Assembly: GCA_017431845.1 (NCBI GenBank)
Contig: JAFRKG010000021.1
Coordinates: forward strand, 1 to 45,281
Direction: 5' to 3'
DNA from: Methanosphaera sp.
Lineage (GTDB): Archaea; Methanobacteriota; Methanobacteria; Methanobacteriales; Methanobacteriaceae
Length of the DNA: 45,281 bases
A program made the position numbers and the translations under genes. The notes beneath the pieces are model-generated. The model searched no databases, was not told the DNA's origin, and saw nothing but the letters and a program-made list of their open reading frames with translations. Each line of letters starts with the position of its first letter. Within the stretch, counting starts at the first letter, position 1. Of the stretch, positions 37,864-45,281 are shown one piece after another.

Positions 37864-38382
37864 ATGACAAACAATGCTCAAAACGAATTTATTTCTAAAG
37901 CAAAAAAAGAAATAGAACAAAGAATCAAAACAGAAACCAAAGCATTAAAACAACTAAACATAGAAAAAGAAGAATTAACAAATGCAATACAAGGATACAA
38001 AAATTACCATCACGAACTCGAACATTTCATACAAGACAATGCAAAAGACTTCAAAACAACACCAGAAGAATTACCCGAATACTTTAAAAGCAACATAAAT
38101 GACGTATACCAAAGCTATGTTCAAATAAAACAAGACGCAAAAGAAGAAATACAAACACTACAAAAATACATCACCCACTGCAAAAAAGAAACAAATACCA
38201 ACCAACGAACACTAAAATTCTACCGATCACAATACATGGACAGTGACTTCTTCGATGAATGCCTACCACTAGTACAACTATACCAAGAAAAAATAGAATT
38301 ATACCAAGAAAACATAACACTAACAGAAAAAACAATAAAAGAATTAGAAAAAATAGAAAAAGAACTAGAAAAATGGAAATAA
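37864..38382 (+). CDS. Coiled-coil protein of unknown function
   Basis: 172 residues, not recognised as a named family. It is highly charged, with long stretches rich in Lys, Glu, Gln and Leu at about 10-60 and 125-172 (for example KEIEQRIKTETKALKQLNIE and EKTIKELEKIEKELEKW) that predict coiled coils, split by a mid-region with QYMDSDFFDEC. There is no signal peptide or membrane segment, so it should be cytoplasmic. The ATG is the first good start after the tRNA, with a weak GTGG site upstream. It converges on the aminotransferase gene, only four bases apart. Strong A-ending codon use supports real coding. Confidence 0.7.
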   Translation: MTNNAQNEFISKAKKEIEQRIKTETKALKQLNIEKEELTNAIQGYKNYHHELEHFIQDNAKDFKTTPEELPEYFKSNINDVYQSYVQIKQDAKEEIQTLQKYITHCKKETNTNQRTLKFYRSQYMDSDFFDECLPLVQLYQEKIELYQENITLTEKTIKELEKIEKELEKWK

Positions 38383-38386
38383 AGTA

Positions 38387-39499
38387 TTAAACAATTTTTT
38401 CCAACCTTCTCATAGCCTCCTCAAGATTCTCATAACTCTGAGCATAAGACAACCTAATAAATTCCTCACCCATACTACCAAAAGCACCACCAGGAACCAT
38501 AATAACATCCTCTTTTACAGCTTCCTGAACAAAATCAACTGGATTATCATGATGGAAGAACACATAAAAAGCACCATCAGGCATTACACAATCAAGACCC
38601 ATATCATTAAGACTACCAACAACAAGATCCCTTCTTCTTCTAAACTCACTAGTCATCTCACTCACACAATCCTGACTACCCGTTAAAGCAGTATTACAGG
38701 CAACCTGAGTAGCAGTATCAATACAAGCAACATTATACTGATGAACCTTAAGAATTTCCTCAATAATCTCAGGACTAGAAGCACAATAACCAACACGTAA
38801 ACCAGTCATAGCATAAGCCTTACTAAAACCATTTATCGTCACAGCATTATCAGTAAAACTCTGGAAACTATAATGTTTCTTACCATAAATAATCTTCTCA
38901 TAAATTTCATCAGAAAAAATAATAAATTCCTTATCAGTAGCAAGATCACTAATAGCCTTAATATCCTCTTTTTCCATAACAGCACCAGTAGGATTACAAG
39001 GAGAATTAATTACAATAGCCTTAGTGTCCGGAGTAAGAGCATCCTCAACATCAGATACTGTAGTTTTAAACCCATTTTCACTACTTGACTTAACAGGAAC
39101 ACTATTTGCACCAGCAAGACGTACACACTCAGCATAAGATAAAAAACCAGGATCTGGAATTAAAACATCATCACCTGGATTAACAAGTGCCTGAATACTA
39201 GAATATAAAGCTTCACTAGCACCAACAGTAACAATCACATCATCACTGGAAACTCTGATATCATTATCTTTATTTAATTTACGAGCAATACTTTCACGTA
39301 ACTCCGGTTCACCCTTATTCTGTGAATAATGAGTAAAATTATTATCCAATGCATTCTTCAATGATTCAATAATATGCTTAGGACAATCAAAATCAGGTTC
39401 ACCAAGTGCTAGATTAATAGCAGTAGGACTGGCCTGTTCAAACATTTTACGTACCTGTGATAAATTAATGTCTTTAACTCTATCTGCTCCAATATTCAT
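38387..39499 (-). CDS. Class I/II pyridoxal-phosphate aminotransferase
   Basis: 370 residues, full length for fold-type I aminotransferases. NSPCNPTGAVM binds the cofactor, SDEIYEKIIYG supplies the Asp and Tyr, GFSKAYAMTGLRVGY (Lys about 224) is the Schiff-base lysine, and the conserved C-terminal substrate-binding Arg lies in EEFIRLSYAQ. LALGEPDFDCPKHI near the N terminus is typical of aspartate/aromatic aminotransferases. It is likely an aspartate or related amino-acid transaminase; the exact substrate is not fixed by sequence. GAGGTAG lies just before the ATG. It lies 29 bases downstream of the radical SAM gene, so the two are an operon. Confidence 0.92.
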   Translation of the reverse strand: MNIGADRVKDINLSQVRKMFEQASPTAINLALGEPDFDCPKHIIESLKNALDNNFTHYSQNKGEPELRESIARKLNKDNDIRVSSDDVIVTVGASEALYSSIQALVNPGDDVLIPDPGFLSYAECVRLAGANSVPVKSSSENGFKTTVSDVEDALTPDTKAIVINSPCNPTGAVMEKEDIKAISDLATDKEFIIFSDEIYEKIIYGKKHYSFQSFTDNAVTINGFSKAYAMTGLRVGYCASSPEIIEEILKVHQYNVACIDTATQVACNTALTGSQDCVSEMTSEFRRRRDLVVGSLNDMGLDCVMPDGAFYVFFHHDNPVDFVQEAVKEDVIMVPGGAFGSMGEEFIRLSYAQSYENLEEAMRRLEKIV

Positions 39500-39528
39500 A
39501 ATAAACTACCTCAAATCAAATTAAAACT

Positions 39529-41088
39529 CTAATTACAACTTCCACAATTATAACAACCATCACTTTCACACCATGGAGTTACAATAGCATCATTTACCTT
39601 TTCATACTCTTTTACCAGGAATTTTTCATTAATACCAACATCAATTTCATGCCAAGGAACATGATAATCATCATTCAACTTAGCTTTATTAATACTATAT
39701 GCAAGCTTATACCAATCCTTAAATGAAATCTTATCTCCAACTTTTAACAAATCATTTAATTCAACACCACTATTAGTAAGAACATACTGTATAGTAGCTT
39801 TTTTCAAGTTTTCTTGTTTATTTCTATGTCTTAGACGAACACTGTACTTCTTAAACCTATCAAACAGGGTATCATAATCAAAACCCATAAACTGTAAAGG
39901 AGTATGAGGTTTAGGAATCAGAGGATTAACACTAGTTGTAATGGCATTATAACGAACACCACGACTAGTTATTGCTCTAAGAAAATTAACTAACTCTAAA
40001 ACGTCATCATTAGTTTCACCGGGAGTACCTAAAAGAAGATACATTTTAACTTTTAACTTCAAGTCAAGAGCCCGGTCAATAGTACTGACAATATCCTTAT
40101 CAGTCATTGGCTTATTAAGCTTAAGACGTTGCTTATATGTGGTTTCAGGTGCAATGGTAATAGTTTTCATACCACTTGTCTTAAAAATCTCTAAAAGTTC
40201 ATCACTAACAGATTCAACACGAAGTGATGGAGTAGCAATCTGAAATCCATCCTCATATAAATTCCAACATAACTCCTCAATCTTACTATAATCACTAACA
40301 GCCTCACCAATAAGTGCAACCTTGTTATGACCAGTTGCATGACGAGTTTTAACAGCAGTGTCCAATAGAATATCTAGTGGCACTTCACGTCGGGGCCTGT
40401 ACATACAACCACTCATACAAAACCTACATCCACGGGTACAACCTCGTGAAACTTCCATAAGGAATGCATCAGTACCAAATGCAGGAACAAACTTCTTATT
40501 ATCAGTTTTGGTTACAATCTGGTAAATAGGTCTCCAAGCATCCTTCATATTCTTAACTTGTTGTATTTTCACTGGTTCACCAGGTTTATAAACACCAGGT
40601 ATGTCCAGGAAATCATAAATGTCTTCACGGGGGTTATTTGTATCACTCCTGACATCAATGATATCATCAATAATCATCTCAGCATCACCTATTACAAACA
40701 AGTCAATAAACTTGGAAATAGGAAGAGGATTGGATGCTGCACAAGGGCCCCCGGCAATTACTAGGGGGTCGCTTGGACGTCTATTCTTGCTTTCTAATGG
40801 AATATTACTACGTTTTAACATGTCAATCATGTTAAAATAGTCCTGTTCAAATTGTAAAGTAAATCCCACAATATCAAAATCAGCAAGGTCACTCCTGGTT
40901 TCAATACTCTTGGTTTGTGGATAAATAACTCTTTCACAATAAATATCCTCACGAGCATTAAGATAATCATAGATAATCTGATAACCTAACGAAGTCATTG
41001 CAACCCTATAAACATTAGGATAACATGAAGCAAAACGTGTTATCACTTTTCTAGGATTTTTAATTACTGTGTTATATTCTTCAATCAT
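39529..41088 (-). CDS. Radical SAM protein with N-terminal B12-binding-like region
   Basis: 519 residues. SRGCTRGCRFCMSGC (about 215-229) contains the CxxxCxxC motif that binds the [4Fe-4S] cluster and S-adenosylmethionine. The N-terminal ~190 residues include VGFTLQFEQDYFNM and AGGPCAASNPLPISKFIDLF, as in the cobalamin-binding-like region of archaeal and bacterial B12/radical SAM proteins. GEAVSDY, SLRVES, ITIAPETT and YLLLGTPGET follow as core-strand motifs. The C terminus ends in a Cys cluster (CESDGCYNCGSCN) that could hold another cluster. Substrate unknown. Some homologous families act in tRNA or cofactor modification. It is first in an operon with the aminotransferase. Confidence 0.87.
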   Translation of the reverse strand: MIEEYNTVIKNPRKVITRFASCYPNVYRVAMTSLGYQIIYDYLNAREDIYCERVIYPQTKSIETRSDLADFDIVGFTLQFEQDYFNMIDMLKRSNIPLESKNRRPSDPLVIAGGPCAASNPLPISKFIDLFVIGDAEMIIDDIIDVRSDTNNPREDIYDFLDIPGVYKPGEPVKIQQVKNMKDAWRPIYQIVTKTDNKKFVPAFGTDAFLMEVSRGCTRGCRFCMSGCMYRPRREVPLDILLDTAVKTRHATGHNKVALIGEAVSDYSKIEELCWNLYEDGFQIATPSLRVESVSDELLEIFKTSGMKTITIAPETTYKQRLKLNKPMTDKDIVSTIDRALDLKLKVKMYLLLGTPGETNDDVLELVNFLRAITSRGVRYNAITTSVNPLIPKPHTPLQFMGFDYDTLFDRFKKYSVRLRHRNKQENLKKATIQYVLTNSGVELNDLLKVGDKISFKDWYKLAYSINKAKLNDDYHVPWHEIDVGINEKFLVKEYEKVNDAIVTPWCESDGCYNCGSCN

Positions 41089-41396
41089 TTTAATATTCCA
41101 TTATAAATCAGTAAATTATATTTATGTAATTTTAATTTATTATTTTTATTCATTATTATAAAATAAATATTTAAAAAATTATAGGGTAATCCCATTTAAC
41201 AAAGAAAAACATGGAATATAATTGGAAAATTTTATTGTTATTGTAAATTATTGTTTAACATTATTTAATTATTTCTTTTAAATTTTAACATGTGTTTATC
41301 TATCCTAAAATTTAGGGAGAATGGTTTTACATTATTTTAAATATTATATTAAACAAAGAGTTATAATATTATTTAATTAATTTTGAGGATATTATT
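41089..41396. other. AT-rich divergent intergenic region
   Basis: 308 bases between the radical SAM gene (minus) and coaD (plus). It must hold promoters for both, but no reading frame, RNA or convincing repeat is visible. TGAGGAT near 41383 is the coaD ribosome site. Confidence 0.5.
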
Positions 41397-41855
41397 TTGA
41401 ATAAAAAATATAAAAAGATAGCAGTTGGTGGAACTTTTGATAAGTTCCATAGGGGTCATGAAAAACTACTTGGTACTGCTTTTGAATTGGGTGATGAAGT
41501 TTTAATTGGGGTTTCTTCTGATGTTTTTGCAAGTAGTAAAAGTCATGAAATTGAACCATTGGATAAGAGGGTTTGTAAAATTATTTCCTTCTTGGAACAA
41601 TTTGATAATACTTATGAAATAAAGGAGATTTTTGATTCTTGTGGTACTGCTGATGTTGACTCTGATCTTGATGCTATTGTTGTCAGTGAAGAAACTGAAA
41701 AGTCTGCTGAGTATATTAATAGTTTACGTTATGAACGTAATCTTGAATTACTGGATATTATTGTTATTGAATGGATAATGGCTGATGATGGGACTCCTAT
41801 TTCTTCTACACGTATACGTAAGGGGGAGATAAATAAGAAAGGTAAGTTATTATAA
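41397..41855 (+). CDS. coaD: Phosphopantetheine adenylyltransferase, archaeal type
   Basis: 152 residues. VGGTFDKFHRGHEKLL carries the HxGH nucleotidyltransferase motif and SSTRIRKGEI the C-terminal ATP-binding signature; both and the length match archaeal/eukaryotic-type PPAT rather than bacterial CoaD. It joins ATP and 4'-phosphopantetheine to make dephospho-CoA. TTG start, with TGAGGAT seven bases upstream; the N-terminal KKYKKIAVGGTFD leaves no room for a later start. The coding strand is G/T-rich, unlike most plus-strand genes nearby. Its end overlaps by six bases the end of the small minus-strand class III gene. Confidence 0.93.
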   Translation: MNKKYKKIAVGGTFDKFHRGHEKLLGTAFELGDEVLIGVSSDVFASSKSHEIEPLDKRVCKIISFLEQFDNTYEIKEIFDSCGTADVDSDLDAIVVSEETEKSAEYINSLRYERNLELLDIIVIEWIMADDGTPISSTRIRKGEINKKGKLL

Positions 41856-42029
41856 TTTGTTAAGTATATTATCTCTTCCGGTTATTATTACTTCTTTTGT
41901 TTGGTTTGTTATCTCATGGAGTGTATTTGTTGTGTAGTATGCTGTTATCAGTACTATCATGCTCATTATTGAAAGAATTAATATTAGTTCTGCACTTACT
42001 TGTCCTTTGCTATCTAGTTTTATTTTCAT
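41850..42029 (-). CDS. Small class III signal peptide protein (pilin-like)
   Basis: 59 residues. The N terminus MKIKLDSKGQVSAELILILS fits the archaeal class III signal: charged start, then KGQxxAE directly before a hydrophobic helix. The helix runs to about residue 32 and a short polar tail (YYTTNTLHEITNQTKEV) follows. EppA-like peptidase would cut before the Gln, leaving a small pilin-like subunit on the outer face of the membrane. It starts eight bases after the stop of the other class III gene, so the two are co-expressed. No strong ribosome site is seen and translation may be coupled. It resembles its partner in layout but not in helix sequence, so they may be major and minor subunits. 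Confidence 0.8.
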   Translation of the reverse strand: MKIKLDSKGQVSAELILILSIMSMIVLITAYYTTNTLHEITNQTKEVIITGRDNILNKL

Positions 42030-42036
42030 ATTTTTT

Positions 42037-42225
42037 CTAGGTTTTTGTTAGGTTTTGTCTTATTTGTTCGGCATCATCTTTGGCATTGAATGTTTCTCCG
42101 TTTGAGAAGTAGTTTGAATATATTTGTAGTGCTACTAATGCTATTATTATCACTCCTCCGAAGAGTAGTATGTATTCTGCTGCTCCTTGTCCTTTTTCGT
42201 CTTTTATGATGTTTATTATGTTCAC
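42037..42225 (-). CDS. Class III signal peptide protein (pilin-like), GTG or non-AUG start
   Basis: 62 residues. DEKGQGAAEYILLFGG is the classic methanogen class III signal, followed by a hydrophobic helix to about residue 30 and a short polar tail ending in NAKDDAEQIRQNLTKT. After EppA-type cleavage it should become a pilin or surface-filament subunit. The only in-frame ATG/GTG is the GTG at 42225, but it lies inside a perfect AGGAGGTGA ribosome site (42230-42222); a start at a downstream AUA or AUC would have normal spacing. It is first of two genes reading left. Upstream is a TATA box covered by an ATTACT-type palindrome. Confidence 0.88.
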   Translation of the reverse strand: MNIINIIKDEKGQGAAEYILLFGGVIIIALVALQIYSNYFSNGETFNAKDDAEQIRQNLTKT

Positions 42226-42254
42226 CTCCTAATGTATTACTATTTACACTTTTT

Positions 42255-42280
42255 AGTAATAATATTATATAAGTATTACT
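42255..42280 (-). promoter_or_regulatory. Promoter of the class III genes with palindromic AGTAAT/ATTACT operator
   Basis: TTATATAA (42265-42272) is a good TATA box about 40-47 bases upstream of the GTG. It is centred in an imperfect 26-base palindrome with ends AGTAAT and ATTACT. Further copies of the hexamer lie at 42236-42241, 42281-42286 and 42294-42299, five in about 65 bases. A dimeric repressor bound here would block TBP. Regulation is inference. Confidence 0.5.
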
Positions 42281-42399
42281 ATTACTCTAATAAAGTAATA
42301 ATTTTTTAAGAAAAAAGTATAACATATAACAAAAAACATAATAATAACAAATAAACCAAAAACATCCAAACAAACAAAACCTTCAAAGGAAAAGAAAAA

Positions 42400-43548
42400 A
42401 TGAAAATACTAATAACAACATGTGGAGTAGGAATAGGACACGCATCCAGAGACATAGCACTAGCACAATACCTGGAACAAAACCAACACCAAATAGAATT
42501 CGCAAGCTATGGATCAGGACTAAACTACCTAAAAAAATACAAATACAAAACACACAACCTACCCCCAATGAACTTTGAAGGAAAAGAAGGAGAAATAAAC
42601 ATCGAAGAATCAATAAAACAATCCAAAGATATACCATTCACATTCATAAAAAGCATGTACAAAGAATCAAGAATCATAAAAAAATCAAAACCAGACATAA
42701 TAATATCCGACTCACACTACTCCATGCCAATAACAGCAAAATTCCTAAACATACCATGCTACATAATAACAAACGACCTAACATTCGGATTCTCAAAAAG
42801 CACAGAACAAAAAAGCATAAAATACTTTGAAAAAGGAATAAGAAAATTCATAATAGAAATAACAAAAGGATGCCAAAAAATACTCATACCAGACATACCA
42901 GGAAACATACAAATACCAGAAGAACTACAAAACAAAACATCACACATCGGACCACTACTACACAACAACTACAAAGAAATAGACACAAAAGAAAACCTAA
43001 GAAAAAAACACAAATTTACAAACAACGAAAAAATAATAGTAGTAACCATAGGAGGAAGTGAATTCGGAAAAATCCTAATAAAAAACATCTGCACAATATC
43101 AGAACAAATAAAAGCAGATAAAATAATAATATTCACGGGACTAGAAGTAAAATCAGAATCATTCCACAACTTCAACAAAGAAAAACTAATAATCAAAGAC
43201 TTCACACACAACCTAGTAGAATGGATGAAACTATCCGACCTAACAATAACACTCGCAGGACACACAACAAGCATGGAACTAATATCAATACAAAAACCAA
43301 ACATAATGATACCAATAACAAACCACATAGAACAAGAAAGAAACGCAAAACGAATGAAACAATGCGGAATAACAATAACAACAGAAATAAACAATCCACC
43401 AGAACTACTAAAACAAATAAACAAAACACTAGACAACATAGAAAACATAAAAATAAACAGAGAATACTACAATACATTCATAGAATATGATGGACGAAAG
43501 AATGCACATAACATAATAACAAATTTTAATCAAATAAAACAAATATAA
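42400..43548 (+). CDS. MurG/GT28-like glycosyltransferase (GT-B fold)
   Basis: 382 residues. The N-terminal TTCGVGIGHASRD is the Gly-rich acceptor-domain loop of GT-B enzymes like MurG. The C-terminal domain has VVTIGGSEFGK and the donor-binding region LAGHTTSMELISIQKPNIMI with NHIEQERNAKRM, matching UDP-sugar binding in the UDP-glucuronosyl/MurG superfamily. Related conserved proteins are common in methanogens. It probably transfers a sugar from UDP to a lipid or polymer acceptor on the inner membrane face; no membrane helix is seen. AAAGGAAAAG precedes the ATG. The UPF0173 hydrolase gene follows 24 bases later. Codon use is very strongly A-ending. Confidence 0.8.
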   Translation: MKILITTCGVGIGHASRDIALAQYLEQNQHQIEFASYGSGLNYLKKYKYKTHNLPPMNFEGKEGEINIEESIKQSKDIPFTFIKSMYKESRIIKKSKPDIIISDSHYSMPITAKFLNIPCYIITNDLTFGFSKSTEQKSIKYFEKGIRKFIIEITKGCQKILIPDIPGNIQIPEELQNKTSHIGPLLHNNYKEIDTKENLRKKHKFTNNEKIIVVTIGGSEFGKILIKNICTISEQIKADKIIIFTGLEVKSESFHNFNKEKLIIKDFTHNLVEWMKLSDLTITLAGHTTSMELISIQKPNIMIPITNHIEQERNAKRMKQCGITITTEINNPPELLKQINKTLDNIENIKINREYYNTFIEYDGRKNAHNIITNFNQIKQI

Positions 43549-43572
43549 CAATAACAAATGAAGGTGATTAGA

Positions 43573-44277
43573 GTGAAAATAGAATACTTGGGACATTCAG
43601 CATTTGAAATAACAACAGAAGAAGGAATGAAAATATTAATAGACCCATTCATAAGTGCAAACCCATCATGCACAAAACCAGTCGAATTATTTAAACCAGA
43701 CATAATACTAGTAACACACGGACACATGGACCACTTCGGAGACACACTAGAAATAGCAAACAATACAGGAGCAACAGTAATATCAACACATGAAATAGCA
43801 ACATTCATACAAAAACAAGGACTAAACGCCATAGGTATGAACATTGGAGGATCAATATCAGTAAACAACCTAATAAACATAACAATGACAGATGCAAGGC
43901 ACTCATCCGGCCTAGACTTCCTAGAAAACATGGAAGAAGGAGGAGTATCCACAGGATTTGTAATAACCCTAGAAAACGGCAAAAAAATATACCATGCAGG
44001 AGACACAGGGCTCTTCGGAGACATGAAAATGGTCATAGGAGACATATACCAACCAGATATAGCACTATTGCCAATAGGTGACAAATTCACAATGGGAATC
44101 GAAGACGCAGCAATAGCAGCATCATGGCTACAATCCAGAATAGTAATACCAATGCACTATGATACATTCGAAGAAATAGAACAAGACACAAACCTCTTTG
44201 CAAAATATGTGGAAGAAGCAAGTCTTGGAACAATCACAGTAGTACTTCAACCAGGAGAAAACTACCAAGAAGAATAA
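43573..44277 (+). CDS. UPF0173-type metallo-beta-lactamase-fold hydrolase
   Basis: 234 residues from the GTG at 43573; AAGGTGA five bases upstream and the family start (MKIxxLGHSAFEI) favour it over the in-frame ATG at 43558. THGHMDHFGD is the HxHxDH metal site, with DARHSSG and YHAGDTGLFGDM giving further ligands and PMHYDTF a C-terminal His. The family is annotated as a metal-dependent hydrolase of unknown substrate. Length is typical. It is in an operon behind the MurG-like glycosyltransferase, although the pairing does not fix a function. A 107-base AT-rich gap separates it from the convergent Rqc2-like gene. Confidence 0.9.
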   Translation: MKIEYLGHSAFEITTEEGMKILIDPFISANPSCTKPVELFKPDIILVTHGHMDHFGDTLEIANNTGATVISTHEIATFIQKQGLNAIGMNIGGSISVNNLINITMTDARHSSGLDFLENMEEGGVSTGFVITLENGKKIYHAGDTGLFGDMKMVIGDIYQPDIALLPIGDKFTMGIEDAAIAASWLQSRIVIPMHYDTFEEIEQDTNLFAKYVEEASLGTITVVLQPGENYQEE

Positions 44278-44384
44278 ATTATAATAAATAACATAAAAAA
44301 TAAAAATAGAACTAGGAAAGATTAAACAAAAAAACTAAAATTATATCCTAAAAAAAATAATACATAAGAAAATAATCATTTTTC

Positions 44385-45281
44385 TTATAAAATCTTTCCA
44401 TATTTTTGTTTATACTCACGTACATCAAGTAAATCACATTTACCGCTAGGTAAACTACGTACGATATCATCAACACCAAACATTTTTTCTGAATCAATCT
44501 TACTCAAAATTTCCTTACTTATACGCTCTTTTTTAGTAAAACCTGGCTTGACAATAACAAAATTATCAGTTAAACGTTCAACACACTGAACAGGACCAGC
44601 CATGACACGTTTATCACCATCATAATCAACTATGCCAATAGCAATCAATACAGGAACATTACGAATAAAATTCTTACGACCACGAATAACAAAAGCACCC
44701 TTCTTCAAGAACTCACCAGACTGAGGAGTCTTAGAAACCTGATCCAAATTAACCCAATAACTATCATAACTACTAAAACCCTCACTCCAAGCACTACTAT
44801 AACTACTAGCAAAACAAGCAGCATCATAAAGAGTACTTTCAGGAATTACTTCATCACCATCATTCTGGACAATAGTGGAAGGAGCACCATGAATATCACA
44901 ATGTAAATAAATATCATTATTCTTAGAGTATTTCTTCACAACCTGTTCATTACTATTTGCATCACGACCACCAATGACAAGATAACCGTCACGACTAATA
45001 AACCATCTGAGTTTCTCATACCATTTAAGTTCACGTTTAACCTTAGGCTTCTGCTTTTCTTTAAGCTCCGCGATAGCAACTTCCTTCTTATCCTGTAAAC
45101 GTTTAATCTCTTTCTTAGTATTTTCAATAGCTTCCTTCACACCACTAATCTTTCGTTTAGCCTTCTTACCCTTATTATAATATTTTTCAGTACTCTCAGG
45201 AATACCAATATTACTATCAACCTGAACAACAACATCATCCAATTTCAATGTAAGAACACCCATCTTATCAACAGATTCAAG
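44385..45281 (-). CDS. Rqc2/RqcH (NFACT) ribosome-quality-control protein, C-terminal part
   Basis: About 299 residues; the frame stays open through the right edge upstream of the first in-window ATG at 45263, so the N-terminal NFACT-N and most of the middle are missing. What is seen is the end of the middle domain, a coiled coil (VKEAIENTKKEIKRLQDKKE), and the NFACT-R domain: GYLVIGGRDANSNEQVVKKY, DIYLHCDIHGAPSTIV and GAFVIRGRKNF. Homologues (NEMF, Rqc2, RqcH) bind the large ribosomal subunit with stalled peptidyl-tRNA and add C-terminal tails. Archaea usually have one copy. The stop is followed by an AT-rich convergent spacer. Confidence 0.9.
   Translation of the reverse strand, partial: LESVDKMGVLTLKLDDVVVQVDSNIGIPESTEKYYNKGKKAKRKISGVKEAIENTKKEIKRLQDKKEVAIAELKEKQKPKVKRELKWYEKLRWFISRDGYLVIGGRDANSNEQVVKKYSKNNDIYLHCDIHGAPSTIVQNDGDEVIPESTLYDAACFASSYSSAWSEGFSSYDSYWVNLDQVSKTPQSGEFLKKGAFVIRGRKNFIRNVPVLIAIGIVDYDGDKRVMAGPVQCVERLTDNFVIVKPGFTKKERISKEILSKIDSEKMFGVDDIVRSLPSGKCDLLDVREYKQKYGKIL

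Noticed and set aside
37714-37920. A minus-strand frame ending in RTRVDICPVA
   Set aside because: It overlaps the tRNA-Ser gene, and such translated tRNA 3' ends are a common false protein.
42969-43448. A 159-codon minus-strand frame rich in hydrophobic residues opposite the MurG-like gene
   Set aside because: The hydrophobicity comes from reading A-rich codons backwards; the plus-strand frame has family motifs.
43530-44090. A 186-codon minus-strand frame opposite the metallo-hydrolase
   Set aside because: It is antisense to a clearly coding UPF0173 gene, has no ribosome site and no recognisable motif.
1-45281. CRISPR arrays or phage genes
   Set aside because: No regularly spaced short repeats, Cas, integrase or structural phage genes were seen.

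Overview
The window looks like a chromosomal segment of a methanogenic archaeon of the order Methanobacteriales, most likely Methanosphaera or a close relative. The evidence is very low GC, an archaeal-type SRP (7S) RNA, a tRNA-Ser with no encoded CCA, an archaeal-type CoaD, two small class III signal peptide (pilin-like) proteins, TATA-like promoters and strong archaeal Shine-Dalgarno sites. The genus is inferred from gene content and composition, not from a database match.

Two thirds of the window (about 0.4-26 kb and 31-37 kb) is a surface-polymer locus. It opens with a nucleotidyltransferase/choline-kinase-like fusion (LicC-LicA style) overlapping an IspD/TarI-type cytidylyltransferase. 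A pair of SGNH-hydrolase-like genes follows, one apparently catalytically dead. Next come GT2 glycosyltransferases and four very large proteins that join a GT2 module, a beta-rich middle region and a CDP-glycerol/CDP-ribitol glycerophosphotransferase (TagF/TarL-like) module. One of these has 1980 residues and carries three tandem GT2-like modules, spaced 321 residues apart, that have lost the usual acidic motifs. Two of the others are tandem near-copies. The set reads as machinery for a teichoic-acid-like, possibly phosphocholine-decorated, phosphodiester polymer in an archaeon.

Two similar GT2 operons (21.7-26.1 kb and 32.8-37.1 kb) flank a housekeeping block: valS, aroA and nth. Each operon contains a normal GT2, a GT2 with eroded catalytic motifs, and a final GT2 with DAGS and ETDD motifs. 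A DUF6270-like SGNH protein at 31.1 kb shares an unrecognised ~130-residue domain with the GT2 protein at 32.8 kb, which has two copies.

From 37.3 kb the content is core: SRP RNA, tRNA-Ser(GCU), a coiled-coil protein, a class I/II aminotransferase and a radical SAM protein in one minus-strand operon, coaD, two class III signal peptide proteins, a GT28/MurG-like glycosyltransferase with a UPF0173 metallo-hydrolase, and the C-terminal part of an Rqc2/RqcH (NFACT) protein running off the right edge.

The most striking theme is recombination and pseudo-enzymes. Long direct repeats span gene junctions, paralogues are mosaics of identical and diverged patches, strand composition flips inside single genes, and at least six GT2-like modules lack the normal catalytic acids.
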